In this document: positions 10,918 to 19,222 of the stretch, in pieces
Position numbering within the stretch: position 1 is the first letter of the stretch
Layout of the letters: every line of letters begins with the position of its first letter
Assembly: GCA_036501535.1 (NCBI GenBank)
Contig: DASYAE010000203.1
Location: forward strand, 1-64,000
Reading direction: 5' to 3'
Source of the DNA: DASYAE01 sp036501535
Lineage (GTDB): Bacteria; Actinomycetota; Actinomycetes; Streptomycetales; Catenulisporaceae
Length of the DNA: 64,000 bases
Translations under genes and position numbers: made by a program
The notes under the pieces: model-generated
The model's input: only the letters and a program-made list of their open reading frames with translations
What the model was told of the DNA's origin: nothing
The model's database searches: none

Positions 10918-12585
10918 CTACATACGCTCCGGCGCCGAGACGCCGAGCAGTCCGAGCCCGTTGGCCACCGCCGTCTGCGCGGCCTCGGCCAGCCACATCC
11001 TGGCCCGGGTCAGCTCCGGCGGCACCGGATCGTCCGGGCGCGGCAGGATGTGGCACTCGTCCCAGAACTTGTGGAACGCCGGGGCGACCTGCTCCTCAAG
11101 GTAGCGGGCGATCTTGTGCACCGCCCGCTCGCGCGCCGCGAGCTCCACTACCCGCGGGAACTGGCCGAGCGCGCCGAGCAGCACCGACTCGCGCTCGTGG
11201 GTCAGCAGGGTCGGGTCGAAGTCCCCGGCCGGGCCCTTGTCGATGCCGCGCTCGGTGGCCATGCGCTTGACCGAGCACATCCGGGCGTGCGCGTACTGGA
11301 CGTAGAAGACCGGGTTGTCGTTCGCCCGCTTCGTCAGCAGGTTGACGTCCAGGTTGATCTGCGAGTCGGAGGACGAGCGGGCCAGCGAGTACCGCGCCGC
11401 GTCCACGCCGACCAGCTCGACCATGTCCTCCAGGGTGACCACGGTGCCGGCCCGCTTCGACATGCGCACCGGCTCGCCGTCCTTGACCAGGTTGACCATC
11501 TGCCCGATCAGGATCTCCACGTTGCGCTCCGGGTCGTCCCCGAAGCACGCTACCATCGCCTTGATCCGGCCGATGTAGCCGTGGTGGTCGGCGCCCAGCA
11601 TGATGATGATCCGGTCGAAGCCGCGCATCCGCTTGTCGAGGTAGTAGGCACAGTCCGCGGCGAAGTAGGTCCACTCGCCGTTGCTGCGCTTGACCACCCG
11701 GTCCTTGTCGTCGCCGAAGTCGGTGGTGCGCAGCCAGAGCGCGCCGTCCTTCTCATAGGTGCGGCCCTGCTCGCGCAGCCGCTCCACCGCCGCGTCGAGC
11801 TCCCCGCGGTCGTGCAGGTCCTTCTCGTTGAAGTAGCGGTCGAAGTGCACGCCGAAGTCCGCCAGCGACTGCTTGATCTCGGCGAACATCAGCTCGACGC
11901 CCTGCTGCCGGAACACCTCCTGCGCCTCGGCCTCGGGCCGGGAGAGCACGTCCGGAACCAGCTTGACGACACGGTCGGCGATGTCTGAGATGTACGCGCC
12001 GCCGTAGCCGTCCTCGGGCACCGGCTCGCCCTGCGCCGACGCCATCAGGGACCTGGCGAACCGGTCGATCTGCGAGCCGGCGTCGTTGAAGTAGTACTCG
12101 GTGCCCACACTCGCGCCCGCGGCGGTAAGCACCCGCGCCAGCGCATCGCCGACCGCAGCCCAACGCACGCCGCCGATGTGCACCGGCCCGGTCGGGTTGG
12201 CTGAGACGAACTCGAGGTTGATCTGCTCGCCAGTCAGCGCGTCGCCGGTGCCGTATGAGGAACCCTGCTGCACGATCGTGCGGGCCAACGCCCCCTGCGC
12301 GGCGGCGTCGAGGGTGATATTGAGGAAGCCGGGCCCGGCGATCGAGGCCGACTTGATCCCGGCCGTCGCCTCCAGCCGCGCGGCCAGAATCTGCGCCACC
12401 TCGCGCGGCGGCCGCCCGGCGGGCTTGGCCAGCTGCAGCGCGATGTTGGTCGCGTAGTCGCCGTGCTCGCGGTTCTTGGGTCGCTCGACCGTCGCGCTCT
12501 CGGGCACGGGAACGGACAGGTCGCCTGCTGCGACGGCGTCACGCAGCGCGGCGAGCACGGCGGCGGAGAGCTCGGCTGGGGTCAC
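10918..12585 (-). CDS. argS: Arginine-tRNA ligase
   Basis: Charges tRNA-Arg with arginine. The 555-residue class Ia synthetase has an N-terminal Add-1 domain, the HIGH-type motif NPTGPVHIGGVRW (about residue 133), the second signature as VRMSKRAGT (about 373), and a C-terminal DALR anticodon-binding domain (NPVFYVQYAHARM onward). The GTG start at 12585 (VTPAELSAAV) is chosen by homology; the open frame continues upstream without synthetase similarity, and the ribosome-binding site is weak. The gene lies upstream of lysA on the same strand. Confidence 0.94.
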   Translation of the reverse strand: MTPAELSAAVLAALRDAVAAGDLSVPVPESATVERPKNREHGDYATNIALQLAKPAGRPPREVAQILAARLEATAGIKSASIAGPGFLNITLDAAAQGALARTIVQQGSSYGTGDALTGEQINLEFVSANPTGPVHIGGVRWAAVGDALARVLTAAGASVGTEYYFNDAGSQIDRFARSLMASAQGEPVPEDGYGGAYISDIADRVVKLVPDVLSRPEAEAQEVFRQQGVELMFAEIKQSLADFGVHFDRYFNEKDLHDRGELDAAVERLREQGRTYEKDGALWLRTTDFGDDKDRVVKRSNGEWTYFAADCAYYLDKRMRGFDRIIIMLGADHHGYIGRIKAMVACFGDDPERNVEILIGQMVNLVKDGEPVRMSKRAGTVVTLEDMVELVGVDAARYSLARSSSDSQINLDVNLLTKRANDNPVFYVQYAHARMCSVKRMATERGIDKGPAGDFDPTLLTHERESVLLGALGQFPRVVELAARERAVHKIARYLEEQVAPAFHKFWDECHILPRPDDPVPPELTRARMWLAEAAQTAVANGLGLLGVSAPERM

Positions 12586-12697
12586 CCTGCCAAGGTTACG
12601 GGACCCGGCCCCGACGCCCGTAATCAGCGAGCCGCGATGTCCGCGATGCGAACGCCCAGGGACTGACGCTGTGTCAGCTTCAGCTTCAGCTTCGGCC

Positions 12698-13189
12698 TCA
12701 GCGTCCGCGCGGGCGCCGCAGGGGAAGCGGCTCCTCACCGGCATCCAGCAGTTCGAGCAGCCGGCGCAGCTCATCCTGCTCCTGCGCGGAAAGCTTGGCG
12801 AACAGCTGCTCAGCCGCTTCAGCACGCATCAGCCCGACCTGCCGCAGCACCTCGGTCCCCGCGTCGGTCAGCACCACGATGGTCGCCCGCCGGTCGGTCG
12901 GATCCGGCTCGCGGGCCACGAACCCGGCAGTCTCCAGCGTGTCCACCATCGAGGTGATGGACCGGGGCACCACTTCGAGCGCCTGGGCCAGGTCGGCCAT
13001 CCGCGGCCGCTCGAACCGCGAGATGACCCGCAGCGCCCGCGCCTGCGCCTCGGTCAGCCCGAAATTGTCATACGAAGGCGCGGAGCGGCGACGGATCCGA
13101 TGCGCGGTGCGCAGGTACAACTCGGCCAGGCTCGGCTCGGTCGGCGCCGCGGCGTCGCCCGGTTCCGCCGGGTCGGTCAGGGTGGTCAT
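12698..13189 (-). CDS. MarR-family transcriptional regulator
   Basis: A 163-residue winged-helix protein. The N-terminal helix region (SLAELYLRTAHRIRRR) is followed by the DNA-recognition helices (PRMADLAQALEVVPRSITSMVDTLETAGFV, about residues 62-91) and the wing DPTDRRATIVVLTDAG, typical of MarR. The C-terminal dimerisation helices are Leu/Glu-rich. It precedes argS on the same strand with a 112-base gap containing a short AGCTTC tandem. No partner transporter or enzyme gene is adjacent, so its target is unknown; many relatives are autorepressed and sense phenolic ligands. Confidence 0.85.
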   Translation of the reverse strand: MTTLTDPAEPGDAAAPTEPSLAELYLRTAHRIRRRSAPSYDNFGLTEAQARALRVISRFERPRMADLAQALEVVPRSITSMVDTLETAGFVAREPDPTDRRATIVVLTDAGTEVLRQVGLMRAEAAEQLFAKLSAQEQDELRRLLELLDAGEEPLPLRRPRGR

Positions 13190-13397
13190 AGCGCAGCAGT
13201 GTATTTCGGGACGACCACCGAGGAGTACCCAGGCGCAGGAATCCGCGGAACCTCCCTATATACCGCTGAGTCTCGCCGACACACCTGCACACGAGGCCCG
13301 ACCGAGGCGGCACCAGGACCGCTCCGACCAGCCAACTCGCGGGCAGCGGGCCGGGGGCCGGAAGCCGGGGGCCGGGGACCAATGCGGCGCCTCGGAT

Positions 13398-13832
13398 TCA
13401 GCGCGGCCGAGCCGCCTGCCGAACCGCGCGCACCAGATCAGCCGGATCGAACGGCTTCGTCAAATACTCCCGCACCCCCAGCTCCCGCCCCCGGGCCAGA
13501 TCGCTCTCCTGCGCGCACGCGGTCACCATCACGATGGGCAGCCGCCCCGTCGCCGGATCCGACCGCAGCCGCGCCGCCGTGGCGAACCCGTCCAACTGCG
13601 GCATCACGACGTCCAGCGTGATCACATCCGGCTCCACCAACGCGACCAGATCCAGGCACTCCCCGCCGTCCTCCGCCAGGAAGACCTCGAATCCCTCCAG
13701 CTCCAGATTCACCGCGATCAGCTCCCGGATCACCGGACTGTCATCCACCACGAGCACCCGCAGCGCCGGCCACCCACCACCGCCGCACCCGTCTTTCCGC
13801 AGCTCAGCGCGGCCATCCTGGATGGGACTCAC
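13398..13832 (-). CDS. Stand-alone receiver-domain response regulator
   Basis: A 144-residue CheY-like receiver with no output domain. Acidic pocket residues lie in VLVVDDSP (D30, D31), the phospho-acceptor is D74 in ITLDVVMPQ, the switch threonine is in VMVTACAQ, and the conserved lysine is in EYLTKPFDP. A 24-residue glycine-rich N-terminal tail precedes the domain, so the true start could be internal. No histidine kinase is adjacent, so its cognate sensor is elsewhere. Confidence 0.85.
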   Translation of the reverse strand: MSPIQDGRAELRKDGCGGGGWPALRVLVVDDSPVIRELIAVNLELEGFEVFLAEDGGECLDLVALVEPDVITLDVVMPQLDGFATAARLRSDPATGRLPIVMVTACAQESDLARGRELGVREYLTKPFDPADLVRAVRQAARPR

Positions 13833-13905
13833 ACCCCCAGGCTAGCGGCGCCACAATGCGTGCGCGGGCACAACCGGAGAACTGGTATGGTTCTTCCCGT
13901 TGCCC

Positions 13906-13977
13906 GCCCCCGTAGCTCAGGGGATAGAGCACCGCCCTCCGGAGGCGGGTGCGTAGGTTCGAATCCTACCGGGGGCA
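13906..13977 (+). tRNA. tRNA-Arg, anticodon CCG
   Basis: A full cloverleaf folds by eye. The acceptor stem is GCCCCCG/CGGGGGC, the D arm GCTC/GAGC, the anticodon stem CCGCC/GGCGG with loop CTCCGGA placing CCG at positions 34-36, and the T arm GTAGG/CCTAC with loop TTCGAAT. The discriminator base is A and no CCA is encoded. The length is 72 bases. It reads the CGG codon, common in this GC-rich genome. Confidence 0.96.
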
Positions 13978-13990
13978 CAACACTTCAGAA

Positions 13991-14030
13991 GCAGAAATGG
14001 CCCTCCACCTGCGTGGGGGGCCATTTCTGC
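13991..14030 (+). terminator. Strong hairpin terminator after tRNA-Arg
   Basis: The 18-bp stem from 13991-14008 pairs with 14013-14030 (one G-U wobble) around the loop CTGC. It starts 14 bases after the tRNA. The pairs AGAAATGG/CCATTTCT flank a G/C core, a typical tRNA-distal terminator. It can also work for the minus-strand SARP gene that ends at 14083. Confidence 0.75.
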
Positions 14031-14082
14031 GTTCGCTTGTGGATGACACCGGGGCCACGCGGAGACAAGCGGGTTCACAGGC

Positions 14083-17025
14083 TCATCGCGCTGACAGCTC
14101 GGCCAGCCGTGTGCGTACGCGCTCGGTGTCGGGAGCCATGCCCAGGTTTTGGAAGATCTCCAGTGCCTGTCCGAGGTGGGCGAGGGCGGGCTCGATCTCC
14201 CCCTCGGCCCCGAGGCACTCGCCGAGGCCTTCCAGCGCGACGGCCTCGTCGTCGGGCTTGTCCAGCTCCCGGTTCATGGCCAGCGCCTGCCGGTAGAGCG
14301 CGAGGGCACGTGGGAGGTCGCCACCGACGGCCACGGCGGCGGCGTAGTGGTTGAGTGCCCAGGCCTCGCCGTGGCGGTTGCCGGTTGCGCGATAGATGTC
14401 CAGGACCCGGATCAGGGCGTCGAAGGCCCGGGGCAGATCGCCGGTCAGGCGTCGCACGAGCCCCAACTCGGTCAGGACGTAGGCCTCGCCGCTGCCGTGC
14501 CCGGTCTCGCGGGAGATGTCCAGGGCCTGGGTGAGCGCGGCGTCGGCCCCGGGCAGATCCCCGGTGATGCGCCATACGATGCCCAGCTCGGTCAGGGCAG
14601 CGGCCTCGCCGTTCCGGTGGCCGATCATGCGGCTGTTCTCCAGGGCCTGAGTGAGGGCGCCGGCGGCTCCCGAAAGATCCCCGGTCAAGCGGCGCACCAA
14701 CGCCAGCTCGGTCAGGGCATTGGCCTCGCCGTGCCGGTTGCCGATCAGGCGGTAGCTCTCCAGGGCCTGGGCCAGGGCGTCGGTGGCTTCCGGCAGATCC
14801 CCGGCCAGGCGACGCACGTACCCCAGCTCGGCCAAGGCGTTGGCCTTGCCGTGGTGGCTGCCGGTCGTGTGGCAGATCTCCAAGGCCTGGTTGAGCGCGT
14901 CGGTGGCGCCGGGCAGATCCCCGGTCAGGCGCCGCACGGTGCCCAGATCGTTCAGCGCGATCGCTCGGGCGGGTGTTCGACCCTGGCGTTCGGCGGTCTC
15001 GGCAGCAGCCTGATGCAGGTCGAGCGCACGGCTAAGCGGGCCGTCGATGCGCAGGATCTCGGCCAGTCCCGCGGCCAGCTCGATGAGGTGCTCGTGCAGC
15101 GCGGACACGCGGGCGTGGGCGATGGCGGCTTCGAGATTGTCTCGTTCGGTGCGCAGCCAAGCCCGGGCGGCCTCCGGGTCGGACAGGCCGGGGGCGTGGG
15201 CGGGCGCGGGGTCGTCCGGCTTGGCGCGCGGGTAGCGTGCGATGGGGACCGAGGCGCTTCGGGCGGTGTGCCCGTAATAGTGCAGCAGCCGGTCCGCGGC
15301 AGCGTTGCGTGCGGGCGCTGGATCGCGCTCGGCCAGGGTGCGGGCGTGGGCTCGGATCAGATCGTGCAGGCGGTAGCGGCCGGGGGCGTGCTCGATCAGT
15401 AGGTTGTGATCGACCAGGTCCTCCAGCAGGCCGGTGGCAGTCGTGGGGTCGGTGTCCAGCAGGGCCGCGGCGGCGTACGCGTCGACATCCGGGCCGGGCA
15501 CCAGTCCTATGCGGCGAAAGAGCAGCTGGTGCCGTTCGCGCAGGCTGGTGTAAGAGAGGTCGAACACCACGACCAAGCTGCGCTCGCCGTCGAACAGGGC
15601 CTGCAGGCGGCGGGGCTCGTCGCGCAGCAGTCCGGCCAGGTGCTGAAGGTTCCAGATGGGGCGGTGGCGTAGCAGCGCGATGGCGTCGTGCGGCTTTAGC
15701 AGGCCGAGGGATACGCTGCGGGCGTCGTCCAGGCCTTTCAGGCGCCTGCGGCTGGTGACCAGCACCAGACAGCCCGGATCGCCGGGCAGCAGGGGCCGTA
15801 CTTGCGCCTCGTCGGTGGCGTTGTCCAGCAGGATCAGGGTCCTGGTGTCGGCCAAGCGGTGGCGGTGCAGCGCGGCGCGCGCCTCGGTGTCCTCGGGGAT
15901 CTGCTGCGCGGGTATGCCCAGGGCGCGCAGGAACCATTCCAGGGCTTCGCCTGGCTCGCGCGGCGGGCGTCCCGCGGTGTGGCCGTGCAGGTCGAGGAAG
16001 AGCTGTCCGTCCGGGTACCGGTCGGCCAGCACGTGGGCGGCGTGCACGGCCAGGGCGGTCTTGCCGATCCCGGCCATCCCGTCGACGGCGCAGATCACCG
16101 TCGTGCCGTCGATCCCGGCCGTGATCTCAGAGTCGGTCGGCAGCTCGGTGAGCAGCTCCAGCTCGGCCTTTCGGCCGACGAAGTACCCGGGGGCCGCGGG
16201 CAGCTGATGGGGTGACCTGACCACGGCGGCCGGGGCGGGCGGCGCTTGGTCCGTCGATGGCGGCGCGGGCGGCGCGGGCGGCGGCGCCTCGTCGCCGGCC
16301 AGGATCCGCTCGTGCAGCCGGCGCAGTTCGGGCCCCGGTTCGACGCCCAGCTCCTCGACTAGGACTTGGCGGGCGTGCCGGTAAGCCTCCAGCGCCTCGG
16401 CTCGACGGCCGCTGTCGGCCAGAGCAGTCATCAGCTGGACGTGAAAGTGCTCGCGCAGCGGGTGCACACCGGTCAGCTCGCGCAGCTGCGGCACCAACAG
16501 CTCGCACCGTCCCAGGTGCAGTTCGGCCTCTGCATGGTCCTCGAGCACCTGGAGCCACAACTGTTCGAGCCGGGGCGCGAACCTGTCGCGCAGAAGCTGG
16601 GAAGGCACGTCCAGCAGCGGCTGCCCCCGCCACAGCGCCAGCGCGCGGGCCGCCACGTCCGAGGTCCGCGCCCACGCCGTCTCCCGCAGCGCCGAACCCG
16701 CCTCACGACAGCAGGCCTCGAACCCCGAGGCATCCAGCTCTCCCCGCCGCACCCGCAGCAAATAGCCCGGATCGTGCGTCACCACCCGCCCGGCCTCGAC
16801 CCCCAGAGCCCGGCGCAAACGCCCGACATGGCTGCTCAGCGTGCGCGCGGCAGCGGTCGGCGGCGCGCCGTCCCAGACCTCTTCTATCAGCGCCTCCACA
16901 CCGACCGGCGTGTTGGCCCGCAGCACCAGCGCGGCCAGCAGCACGCGCAGCCGCGTTCCGGGCACCTCCACCGGCTCCCCGGCCTCATCCGCCACCCGCA
17001 ACTGCCCCAGCAACTCGAACCGCAT
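14083..17025 (-). CDS. AfsR/SARP-type regulator (HTH-BTAD-NB-ARC-TPR) with shortened NB-ARC
   Basis: A 980-residue pathway-type activator. Order: OmpR-like winged helix (1-95, LRVLLAALVLRANTPVG), BTAD (about 100-245), Pro/Ala linker, STAND NTPase with Walker A DGMAGIGKTALA (about 322) and Walker B LILLDN, a winged-helix part (YRLHDLIRAHARTLA), then at least seven tandem 40-residue TPRs (about 680-960) repeating LTELGLVRRLTGDLPGA. Between DAIALLR and HRPIWNLQHLAGLL (about 453) the 45-50 residues that normally carry the GLPL motif are absent, in frame. It is transcribed divergently from a small secreted protein, with an 11-bp-period direct repeat between them. Its target is unknown, and the deletion may impair nucleotide-dependent switching. 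Confidence 0.9.
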   Translation of the reverse strand: MRFELLGQLRVADEAGEPVEVPGTRLRVLLAALVLRANTPVGVEALIEEVWDGAPPTAAARTLSSHVGRLRRALGVEAGRVVTHDPGYLLRVRRGELDASGFEACCREAGSALRETAWARTSDVAARALALWRGQPLLDVPSQLLRDRFAPRLEQLWLQVLEDHAEAELHLGRCELLVPQLRELTGVHPLREHFHVQLMTALADSGRRAEALEAYRHARQVLVEELGVEPGPELRRLHERILAGDEAPPPAPPAPPSTDQAPPAPAAVVRSPHQLPAAPGYFVGRKAELELLTELPTDSEITAGIDGTTVICAVDGMAGIGKTALAVHAAHVLADRYPDGQLFLDLHGHTAGRPPREPGEALEWFLRALGIPAQQIPEDTEARAALHRHRLADTRTLILLDNATDEAQVRPLLPGDPGCLVLVTSRRRLKGLDDARSVSLGLLKPHDAIALLRHRPIWNLQHLAGLLRDEPRRLQALFDGERSLVVVFDLSYTSLRERHQLLFRRIGLVPGPDVDAYAAAALLDTDPTTATGLLEDLVDHNLLIEHAPGRYRLHDLIRAHARTLAERDPAPARNAAADRLLHYYGHTARSASVPIARYPRAKPDDPAPAHAPGLSDPEAARAWLRTERDNLEAAIAHARVSALHEHLIELAAGLAEILRIDGPLSRALDLHQAAAETAERQGRTPARAIALNDLGTVRRLTGDLPGATDALNQALEICHTTGSHHGKANALAELGYVRRLAGDLPEATDALAQALESYRLIGNRHGEANALTELALVRRLTGDLSGAAGALTQALENSRMIGHRNGEAAALTELGIVWRITGDLPGADAALTQALDISRETGHGSGEAYVLTELGLVRRLTGDLPRAFDALIRVLDIYRATGNRHGEAWALNHYAAAVAVGGDLPRALALYRQALAMNRELDKPDDEAVALEGLGECLGAEGEIEPALAHLGQALEIFQNLGMAPDTERVRTRLAELSAR

Positions 17026-17063
17026 ACCGCACCCCCCGGCACAGCATCCCCGTCGGCATCACA

Positions 17064-17084
17064 GGACCCGAATACGTCGGGTCC
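17064..17084. promoter_or_regulatory. Inverted repeat upstream of the SARP gene
   Basis: The perfect 8-bp arms GGACCCGA and TCGGGTCC are separated by ATACG. The repeat lies 39 bases upstream of the SARP start codon, within a 209-base divergent promoter region. It is a candidate operator for an unidentified dimeric regulator. Confidence 0.4.
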
Positions 17085-17125
17085 GGCTCCGATGCTACGC
17101 GCGTTGCGTCTGCACTGCGCACGGA

Positions 17126-17143
17126 TTGAGCCTGGATTGAGCA
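17126..17143 (+). promoter_or_regulatory. Candidate SARP-binding direct repeat
   Basis: The heptamers TTGAGCC (17126-17132) and TTGAGCA (17137-17143) are separated by four bases, giving the 11-bp period typical of SARP boxes. The site sits between the SARP gene and the divergent secreted-protein gene, about 92 bases before the latter's ATG. I see no good -10 box at the ideal distance, so direction is uncertain. Confidence 0.45.
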
Positions 17144-17234
17144 GCCTTCCGGGAGAGTCGACGCGGACATCCGCATTCGGCGAGGCCGCACGTCGGCGCG
17201 CGGCCCGCCGCGACTTTCACGGAGGACGCACGCG

Positions 17235-17792
17235 ATGAAACTCAAGATCAGGATCCGGCGCGTGGCGGCACTCGCCGTCACCGCCCTCGCCCTGGGCCTC
17301 GGCGCGCTCGCCGCCGCCCCGGCCCAGGCGCAGACCGTACCCGCCCCCCTGCAGACCAGCGCTGAGACGTTCGTCGGGACCTTCTACATCTGCGACGGCA
17401 ACGGCGCGGGCTCCTGCAAGTCGCTCCAGCCCGGCGCCTCGATCTCCGACAACGAGAAGATCTACGCCATCGGGGAAAGCAACGGCGCGTGGCGGTGGGA
17501 TGTCTACAGTGTCTCGGCCGGCGGCGAGACGAACTACATCTTCGTGCTGCACGCCGACAACGGTTTCTGCAACGGCAACTCCGCCGGGGGCGACATCCTC
17601 AAGGACTGTTCCAGCGCAGCGTCCGAGCAGTGGGTGTACACGACATCCCACCTGCTGGTGAACGTCGGCCGGTCGAACGACAAGGGAACCGTGGAAGTCC
17701 TTTGCAACCCCGGCGGGGGCGGCCAGCTGGTGATCGTTCCGCCCGGCTCGTGCACGGCGTACCACGAGACGTGGGGTTTCGAAGCAGCCTGA
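17235..17792 (+). CDS. Small secreted protein of unknown function
   Basis: The 185 residues begin with a clear Sec signal peptide: basic MKLKIRIRR, a hydrophobic Ala/Leu core, and a likely cleavage after AAPAQAQ near residue 33. The mature protein (about 150 residues) is Gly/Ser/Asn-rich with six cysteines (YICDGN, SCKSL, FCNGN, KDCSS, LCNPG, SCTAY), which could form disulfides outside the cell. The pattern of short beta-strand-like segments suggests a compact beta fold, but I recognise no family. GGAGGA lies eight bases before the ATG. It is divergent from the SARP gene with a candidate SARP box between them, so it may be a SARP target. Confidence 0.75.
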   Translation: MKLKIRIRRVAALAVTALALGLGALAAAPAQAQTVPAPLQTSAETFVGTFYICDGNGAGSCKSLQPGASISDNEKIYAIGESNGAWRWDVYSVSAGGETNYIFVLHADNGFCNGNSAGGDILKDCSSAASEQWVYTTSHLLVNVGRSNDKGTVEVLCNPGGGGQLVIVPPGSCTAYHETWGFEAA

Positions 17793-17810
17793 TCCGGGAG
17801 GGCGTATCCA

Positions 17811-17850
17811 GCCGGTGTGCGGGCCAGCGCTTTCTGGCCCGTACACCGGC
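17811..17850. terminator. Bidirectional terminator
   Basis: A 17-bp stem (17811-17827 with 17834-17850, one G-U pair) closes a CGCTTT loop. It lies between the convergent ends of the secreted-protein gene (17792) and the SWIM gene (17876), so it can serve both. Confidence 0.75.
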
Positions 17851-17875
17851 GTCTCACGCCGCGTCGTGGTCTGCA

Positions 17876-19222
17876 TCAGCGCAATGTCGTGAGTAGGTCG
17901 GCGGGGTCCTGGCTGGGTGGGCCGTCCGGCCACCAGGCGCCGTCGCGTTGGCGGTAGGGGTGCCAGCGGCCGTCGTGGCCGTAGCGCAGTTGGAGGCCGT
18001 GATCGGCGAAGGTCCAGCGGTTGCGCCAGGCTTTGGGTGCGGGCGGGTCTTCGCCGTCCCAGCCGGCTTCCAGCAGGGTGCGGGCGCGGGCCAGGTCTGC
18101 GGCCGGCGGGGTCCAGGGATCTTCGAGGACGTCGAGTCCAGGTTGGCCGCCGTAGCGCCAGGCCACGATCCTGCGCGCCAGCTGCATCGGCTCGACGTCG
18201 AGGGCTTCGATGACGCGGGCGAAGACGTGGACGTCGCGGTGTTCGCCGGACAGGAGCCGGATCGCGTCGTGGTGCGCGTCGAGCGTTGGCAGGAGTGGGG
18301 GAAGGTCGCCGTCTGCGTGGTCGTTGTCGGGCGTGCGGTCCGGCAAGGATAGACAGGTGTCCAGCAGAGCCTTGGCACGTGTGGCGGCGTCGGCGGCGAG
18401 CATTTCCAGGGCCGGCGGGTCGATGTCGGCGGGGTGTGTGGGCGTGTCGAGTACGGCGGGTGGGCCGGCTTTCGGCACCGGGCTGACCGGGGCCAGTGCC
18501 GAGAGCAGCGGGTGCTGCGTGTGCTGCGAGGGCTGCCACATGGCGAAGGCGCTGCGGGCCGGCACTCCGCGCGGGGCCTGTCGTGGTGGTGGGACGGTTG
18601 CTGCGGCTGTGGCCTGTTCGACTGCTGCGCGTGCCGTGTTTCGGCGGTGCAGCTCCGTCATGATCGTGTCCTCGTCCCGGCCGCGCATGAGCAGCAGGAC
18701 GAAGGGGTCCTCATCTAGGATGCGCGCGATTTGGTAGCACAGTGCGGCGGCGTGCTTGCACGGGTATCCCCAGTCGGGGCAGCTGCACTGCGGGTCGAGG
18801 TCGTTGCCGTGTGGCAGTAGGCGCACACCGGCATCTGCGGCGTCCTCGGCCAGGCCTTCGGGCATGTCGCGGTCGAGCAGGGCCGCGAGGTGCAGGGCCT
18901 TGGCCGCGACCGCGTCGAGCAGGCGGTCCCAGGCGCGGTCGTCCAGGGTTCTGATGTGCACGTCGGAGGTGTAGGGCTTGGGTCGGCTTCCGTGTACTCG
19001 CGCGGTGATCCGGCCCGGGCTTACCGTGATCTCGCCGACCGCTCCGCTGCGTGCGTAGGTGCGTCCGCGGGCGAGGCGGGCGGAGTCCATCGAGCACTCC
19101 TCGAGTGCTGCGATCCATGCCTGGCCCCACCAGGACGTTGCGAAGCCGCGCCGGCCGGGGGAGGGCGGCAGGGCGGGGAAGGACCTGGCGTGCCTGTCGG
19201 CGGGCTTCCTGGTGCGGGCCAT
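17876..19222 (-). CDS. SWIM zinc-finger protein, partner of SNF2 helicase
   Basis: A 448-residue protein with an N-terminal part (FATSWWGQAWIAALEECSMD) typical of the bacterial SWIM family, and the zinc motif CSCPDWGYPCKH (CxC plus CxH, about residues 145-158). The C-terminal half is Pro/Ala-rich with Trp-containing repeats and no known catalytic motif. The ATG at 19222 overlaps the helicase stop (ATGA), so the two are translationally coupled. SWIM domains are thought to bind DNA or protein; SWIM-SNF2 pairs are widespread in actinobacteria, but the process they serve is not established. The open frame extends far upstream out of homology, so I chose the coupled start. Confidence 0.85.
   Translation of the reverse strand: MARTRKPADRHARSFPALPPSPGRRGFATSWWGQAWIAALEECSMDSARLARGRTYARSGAVGEITVSPGRITARVHGSRPKPYTSDVHIRTLDDRAWDRLLDAVAAKALHLAALLDRDMPEGLAEDAADAGVRLLPHGNDLDPQCSCPDWGYPCKHAAALCYQIARILDEDPFVLLLMRGRDEDTIMTELHRRNTARAAVEQATAAATVPPPRQAPRGVPARSAFAMWQPSQHTQHPLLSALAPVSPVPKAGPPAVLDTPTHPADIDPPALEMLAADAATRAKALLDTCLSLPDRTPDNDHADGDLPPLLPTLDAHHDAIRLLSGEHRDVHVFARVIEALDVEPMQLARRIVAWRYGGQPGLDVLEDPWTPPAADLARARTLLEAGWDGEDPPAPKAWRNRWTFADHGLQLRYGHDGRWHPYRQRDGAWWPDGPPSQDPADLLTTLR

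Noticed and set aside
12671..12700. AGCTTC tandem near the end of the MarR gene
   Set aside because: Only about three short copies; too small to be a meaningful repeat.
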